The notes under the pieces were generated by a model. That model was not told the origin of the DNA, did not search any database, and saw only the letters and a program-made list of their open reading frames with translations. From Sphingobium fluviale (GTDB lineage: Bacteria > Pseudomonadota > Alphaproteobacteria > Sphingomonadales > Sphingomonadaceae): a stretch of DNA of 64,000 nt. Positions 63,328 through 64,000 of the stretch are shown here, in pieces (within the stretch, counting starts at the first letter, position 1; every line of letters starts with the position of its first letter). A program made the position numbers and the translations under genes. Where the stretch lies: contig NZ_SBKP01000010.1 in NCBI RefSeq assembly GCF_004122115.1, positions 1 through 64,000 on the forward strand, given 5' to 3'.

Positions 63328-64000
63328 ATGACCGAGCTTCATCCCCAGCCCATCGCCCGCGCCATAATCCTGAGTGCGGGGCAAGGTTCCCGCCTTCTCC
63401 CCCTCACGGCCGATCTGCCGAAATGCCTCATTAGCCTCTCCGGCAAGACCTTGCTGGCGTGGCAGGTGGAGGCGCTGTTCGCCAATGGAGTGAGCGAGGT
63501 TCATGTCGTCACGGGGTTTCATACCGAGGCGGTGGAGCAGGAGCTGCGGAGACTGGCGCGGCCGGGGCTGGTTTTGCAGGCCCATTTCAATCCCTTTTTC
63601 AAGGTAGCGGATAACCTCGGCAGTTGCTGGATCGCGCGTGAGGCGATGACAGATAACTATCTGATATTAAACGGAGATACTCTTGTTTCTCAAGCCCTGG
63701 TAGAGCGAGTCCAGCAGGCTGGAAACTGGCCCATCTGTGTGACGGTGGATGTGAAGCCGAATTACGACAGCGACGACATGAAGGTGGAGCGCGATGGCGA
63801 CCGCCTCGTCCACATCGGTAAGACACTGACCGCCGACCAGAGCAATGCCGAATCGATTGGCTTCCTCGCCTTTCGCGGCGAGGGCGGCGCGCTGTTCCGC
63901 GAGGCGATTGAGGCGGCGATGCGCACGCCCGCAGGGGTGGAAAACTGGTATCTGAAGGTGATCGATCAGCTCGCGCCCACCGGCAAGGTCGGCACGCTTT
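63328..64000 (+). CDS. Sugar/choline-phosphate nucleotidyltransferase-like protein (partial)
   Basis: The first 224 codons of a gene that leaves the right edge. ARAIILSAGQGSRLLPLT with DLPKCLISLSGKTLLAWQ is the nucleotide-binding and Lys signature of NTP transferases. VVTGFHTEAVEQ, the FFKVADNLGSCWIAREAM segment and LILNGDTLVS (metal Asp) follow. The N-F-x-x-A-D-N-x-x-S pattern is closer to phosphocholine or inositol-phosphate cytidylyltransferases than to glucose-1-phosphate enzymes. The C-terminus is missing. Confidence 0.82.
   Translation, partial: MTELHPQPIARAIILSAGQGSRLLPLTADLPKCLISLSGKTLLAWQVEALFANGVSEVHVVTGFHTEAVEQELRRLARPGLVLQAHFNPFFKVADNLGSCWIAREAMTDNYLILNGDTLVSQALVERVQQAGNWPICVTVDVKPNYDSDDMKVERDGDRLVHIGKTLTADQSNAESIGFLAFRGEGGALFREAIEAAMRTPAGVENWYLKVIDQLAPTGKVGTL

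Overview
The window is a stretch of chromosome from a GC-rich alphaproteobacterium, most likely a member of the Sphingomonadales. Supporting signs are a PEPxxWA-CTERM sorting signal, the alphaproteobacterial order cpoB-tilS-ftsH, a three-gene pnt transhydrogenase behind a tiny aa3-oxidase subunit IV-like gene, cobalt-chelatase type CobS/CobT, an FzlA-type cell-division protein and a GAF-containing PtsP. Most of the content is core genome. No rRNA, tRNA, CRISPR array or prophage was recognised.

Layout. 1-371: the right end of what looks like an IS66-family element, abutting the C-terminal stump of a YoaK/DUF1275 gene. 434-1940: a membrane acyltransferase and a single-domain response regulator. 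2039-4876: the alpha ribosomal operon (rpsM-rpsK-rpoA-rplQ), with strong hairpins in two of its gaps. 4934-8626: guaA and ligA. 8631-12691 (minus): cobT, a nitroreductase and cysS; cysS carries a low-GC internal patch. 12919-13554: a PEP-CTERM protein on the opposite strand between cobT and cobS. 13666-15327 (minus): a J-domain protein and cobS. 15371-16563: bolA and a pirin. 16675-19670: korAB. 19736-22326: cfa and nhaA. 22473-24993: a compact locus resembling the NfrB/NfrA exopolysaccharide machinery. 25047-27744: a TauE-like exporter, a TIGR02186-type membrane protein, fzlA and a 66-residue unknown. A palindromic interspersed repeat lies at about 27811-27910.

28062-32794: trigger factor with a His-rich tail, a glycosyltransferase, clpP and clpX. 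32882-34249 (minus): a soluble, probably globin-coupled chemoreceptor. 34408-37025: sdhCDA without sdhB. 37044-38483 (minus): a sigma-54 response regulator. 38641-42413: the aa3 subunit IV-like peptide, pntAA, an AT-rich unknown secreted protein, pntAB and pntB. 42585-44842: a Tat-type alpha/beta hydrolase and a class A beta-lactamase-like serine hydrolase, divergent. 44886-51268: polA, a truncated haemoglobin, ubiG, lysC and a nitronate monooxygenase-like gene. 51343-54061: a stand-alone zinc-binding CZB protein and ptsP. 54299-60501: rodZ, cpoB, tilS, ftsH, an Asp/Glu racemase and a hemerythrin. 60597-61585 (minus): rplM-rpsI. 61752-64000: ctaA, a MerC-domain protein and a truncated nucleotidyltransferase.

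The most unusual points are the AT-rich secreted-protein gene embedded in the pnt operon (about 39% GC over its core), the minimal Nfr-like locus, the stand-alone CZB protein and the anomalous patch inside cysS. All function calls come from reading motifs and recalling families. No database search was run.
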